Shown: positions 13,616-14,675 of the stretch, one piece after another | Layout: each line of letters starts with the position of its first letter | How positions within the stretch are numbered: the first letter of the stretch is position 1 | Assembly (NCBI GenBank): GCA_002327525.1 | Contig: DCWG01000162.1 | Span: forward strand, 1-14,675 | Source of the DNA: Gammaproteobacteria bacterium UBA2168 | GTDB lineage: Bacteria > Pseudomonadota > Gammaproteobacteria > Pseudomonadales > Azotimanducaceae | Length of the DNA: 14,675 bases | Direction: 5' to 3' | Notes under the pieces: model-generated | The model's database searches: none | What the model was told of the DNA's origin: nothing | What the model saw: only the letters and a program-made list of their open reading frames with translations | Position numbers and translations under genes: made by a program

Positions 13616-14675
13616 TTACATCATGCCGCCCATGTCCGGCATGCCGCCGCCAGGCATCGCAGGCAGAGGATTGTCTTCGGGCAGTTCGCTGACCATCGCC
13701 TCGGTGGTGATCATCAGACCCGCTACCGAAGCGGCAGCCTGGAGCGCCGTACGCGTGACTTTGGCCGGATCGGGAATTCCCATCTCGATCATGTCACCGT
13801 ACTCACCCGTGGCGCCGTTGTAGCCGTTGTTGCCTTCGAGGCCTTGAACCTTGTCGAGCACGACCGCGCCTTCGTCACCGGCGTTGGCCGCGATCTGACG
13901 CAGCGGAGTAGTCATTGCGCGCTGGGCGATAGCGATGCCGACATTCTGGTCTTCGTTGTCGCCGCCGAGGTTCTCGAGGGATGCCAGCGCACGAATCAGC
14001 GCGACGCCCCCGCCGGGTACGATACCCTCCTCAACCGCCGCCCGAGTCGAATGCAGCGCATCTTCGACACGTGCCTTCTTCTCTTTCATTTCGATCTCGG
14101 TGGGAGCACCGACCTTGATCACGGCAACACCACCGGCCAGCTTAGCCAGGCGTTCCTGCAGCTTTTCACGATCGTAGTCGGAACTGGTTTCGTCGATCTC
14201 CTGACGAATCTGCTTGATGCGGCCTTCGATGTCGCCCTTGGCACCGGCACCGTCCACGATGGTCGTGTTCTCCTTGGTGGAGGAGATACGCTTGGAGGTA
14301 CCCAGATCTTCCAGCGTGGCACCCTCCAGCGTCAGACCCACTTCCTCGGAGATTACGGTACCGCCCGTGAGGATCGCAATGTCCTGCAGCATGGCCTTGC
14401 GGCGGTCGCCGAAGCCGGGGGCCTTGGCGGCGGATACCTTGACGATGCCGCGCATGTTGTTGACCACCAGGGTCGCCAGCGCTTCGCCTTCGATGTCCTC
14501 GGCAATCACCATCAGCGGCTTGCCGGACTTGGCCACGCTCTCGAGTACCGGCAGCATGTCGCGGATATTCGAGAGCTTCTTGTCGCACAGCAGAACATAG
14601 GGCTCTTCCAGATCGGCCGCCATAGACTCCTGATTGTTGATGAAATAGGGAGACAGGTAGCCGCGGTCGAACTGC
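13616..14675 (-). CDS. groEL: Chaperonin GroEL, C-terminal part (5' end outside window)
   Basis: GroEL forms the double-ring ATP-driven folding chamber of the cytoplasm, working with GroES. The 352 residues seen correspond to about position 194 of E. coli GroEL to the end. They begin [15 protein letters not shown] in the apical domain, continue through [16 protein letters not shown], and reach the intermediate and equatorial domains with [19 protein letters not shown]. That stretch holds the catalytic Asp equivalent to Asp398 of E. coli. [10 protein letters not shown], the ATP-site glycine stretch, is intact. The tail [13 protein letters not shown] is the usual flexible Gly/Met repeat, here short. 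The frame is open at the window edge; an internal Met at 14623 is not the start. groES, if present, would lie further right. Confidence 0.98.
   Translation of the reverse strand, partial: QFDRGYLSPYFINNQESMAADLEEPYVLLCDKKLSNIRDMLPVLESVAKSGKPLMVIAEDIEGEALATLVVNNMRGIVKVSAAKAPGFGDRRKAMLQDIAILTGGTVISEEVGLTLEGATLEDLGTSKRISSTKENTTIVDGAGAKGDIEGRIKQIRQEIDETSSDYDREKLQERLAKLAGGVAVIKVGAPTEIEMKEKKARVEDALHSTRAAVEEGIVPGGGVALIRALASLENLGGDNEDQNVGIAIAQRAMTTPLRQIAANAGDEGAVVLDKVQGLEGNNGYNGATGEYGDMIEMGIPDPAKVTRTALQAAASVAGLMITTEAMVSELPEDNPLPAMPGGGMPDMGGMM

Overview
The window looks like core-genome DNA from a GC-rich gammaproteobacterium. The signs are an SbcB-type exonuclease I, a GspA/GspB (ExeA/ExeB) pair, a YihG-like acyltransferase, a COG4324-type aminopeptidase and a GroEL ending in a Met/Gly-rich tail. 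A marine lineage is possible, but that is only an impression. I see no rRNA, tRNA, CRISPR array or intact mobile element. Apart from the noncoding stretch at about 12787-12990 the DNA is densely coding, and no gap exceeds 300 bases.

Left block, minus strand (1-3268): exonuclease I (sbcB), then an ABC transporter ATPase whose ribosome binding site overlaps the sbcB stop, then a fused substrate-binding/permease protein of the OpuB/OpuC/Osm type that runs off the window. Together they form a likely compact operon: DNA repair followed by compatible-solute uptake. A 121-base divergent gap separates it from a plus-strand SLC13/DASS anion:sodium symporter (3390-4763). The 3' end of the symporter overlaps, antisense, the 3' end of a minus-strand lipoprotein aminopeptidase (4659-5816).

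Middle block, plus strand (5845-9214): an inner-membrane acyltransferase, GspA (AAA ATPase, membrane segment, C39-like domain, peptidoglycan-binding domain) and GspB. The first two genes are 6 bases apart and GspB follows after 46. GspA and GspB are expected to work together in placing the type II secretin in or through the peptidoglycan layer. No other gsp genes are in the window.

Right block: three minus-strand genes read toward gspB. They encode a PuuD-like membrane protein, a single-pass membrane protein with a long coiled coil, and a GAF/HD-GYP protein expected to degrade cyclic di-GMP. Next comes an AT-richer noncoding stretch with a REP-like imperfect inverted repeat, then a plus-strand FimT/GspH-like prepilin gene. 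Its leader peptide appears to be one base out of frame with the body. The window ends in the 3' two thirds of groEL on the minus strand, closed by a strong intrinsic terminator.

I found no convincing undescribed multi-gene system. The observations most worth following are the out-of-frame prepilin leader beside the REP-like scar, the 105-bp antisense gene overlap, the roughly 110-residue insertion inside the HD-GYP domain, the N-terminal binding-domain/permease fusion, the PuuD-like protein with no purine context, and the uncharacterised coiled-coil membrane protein.
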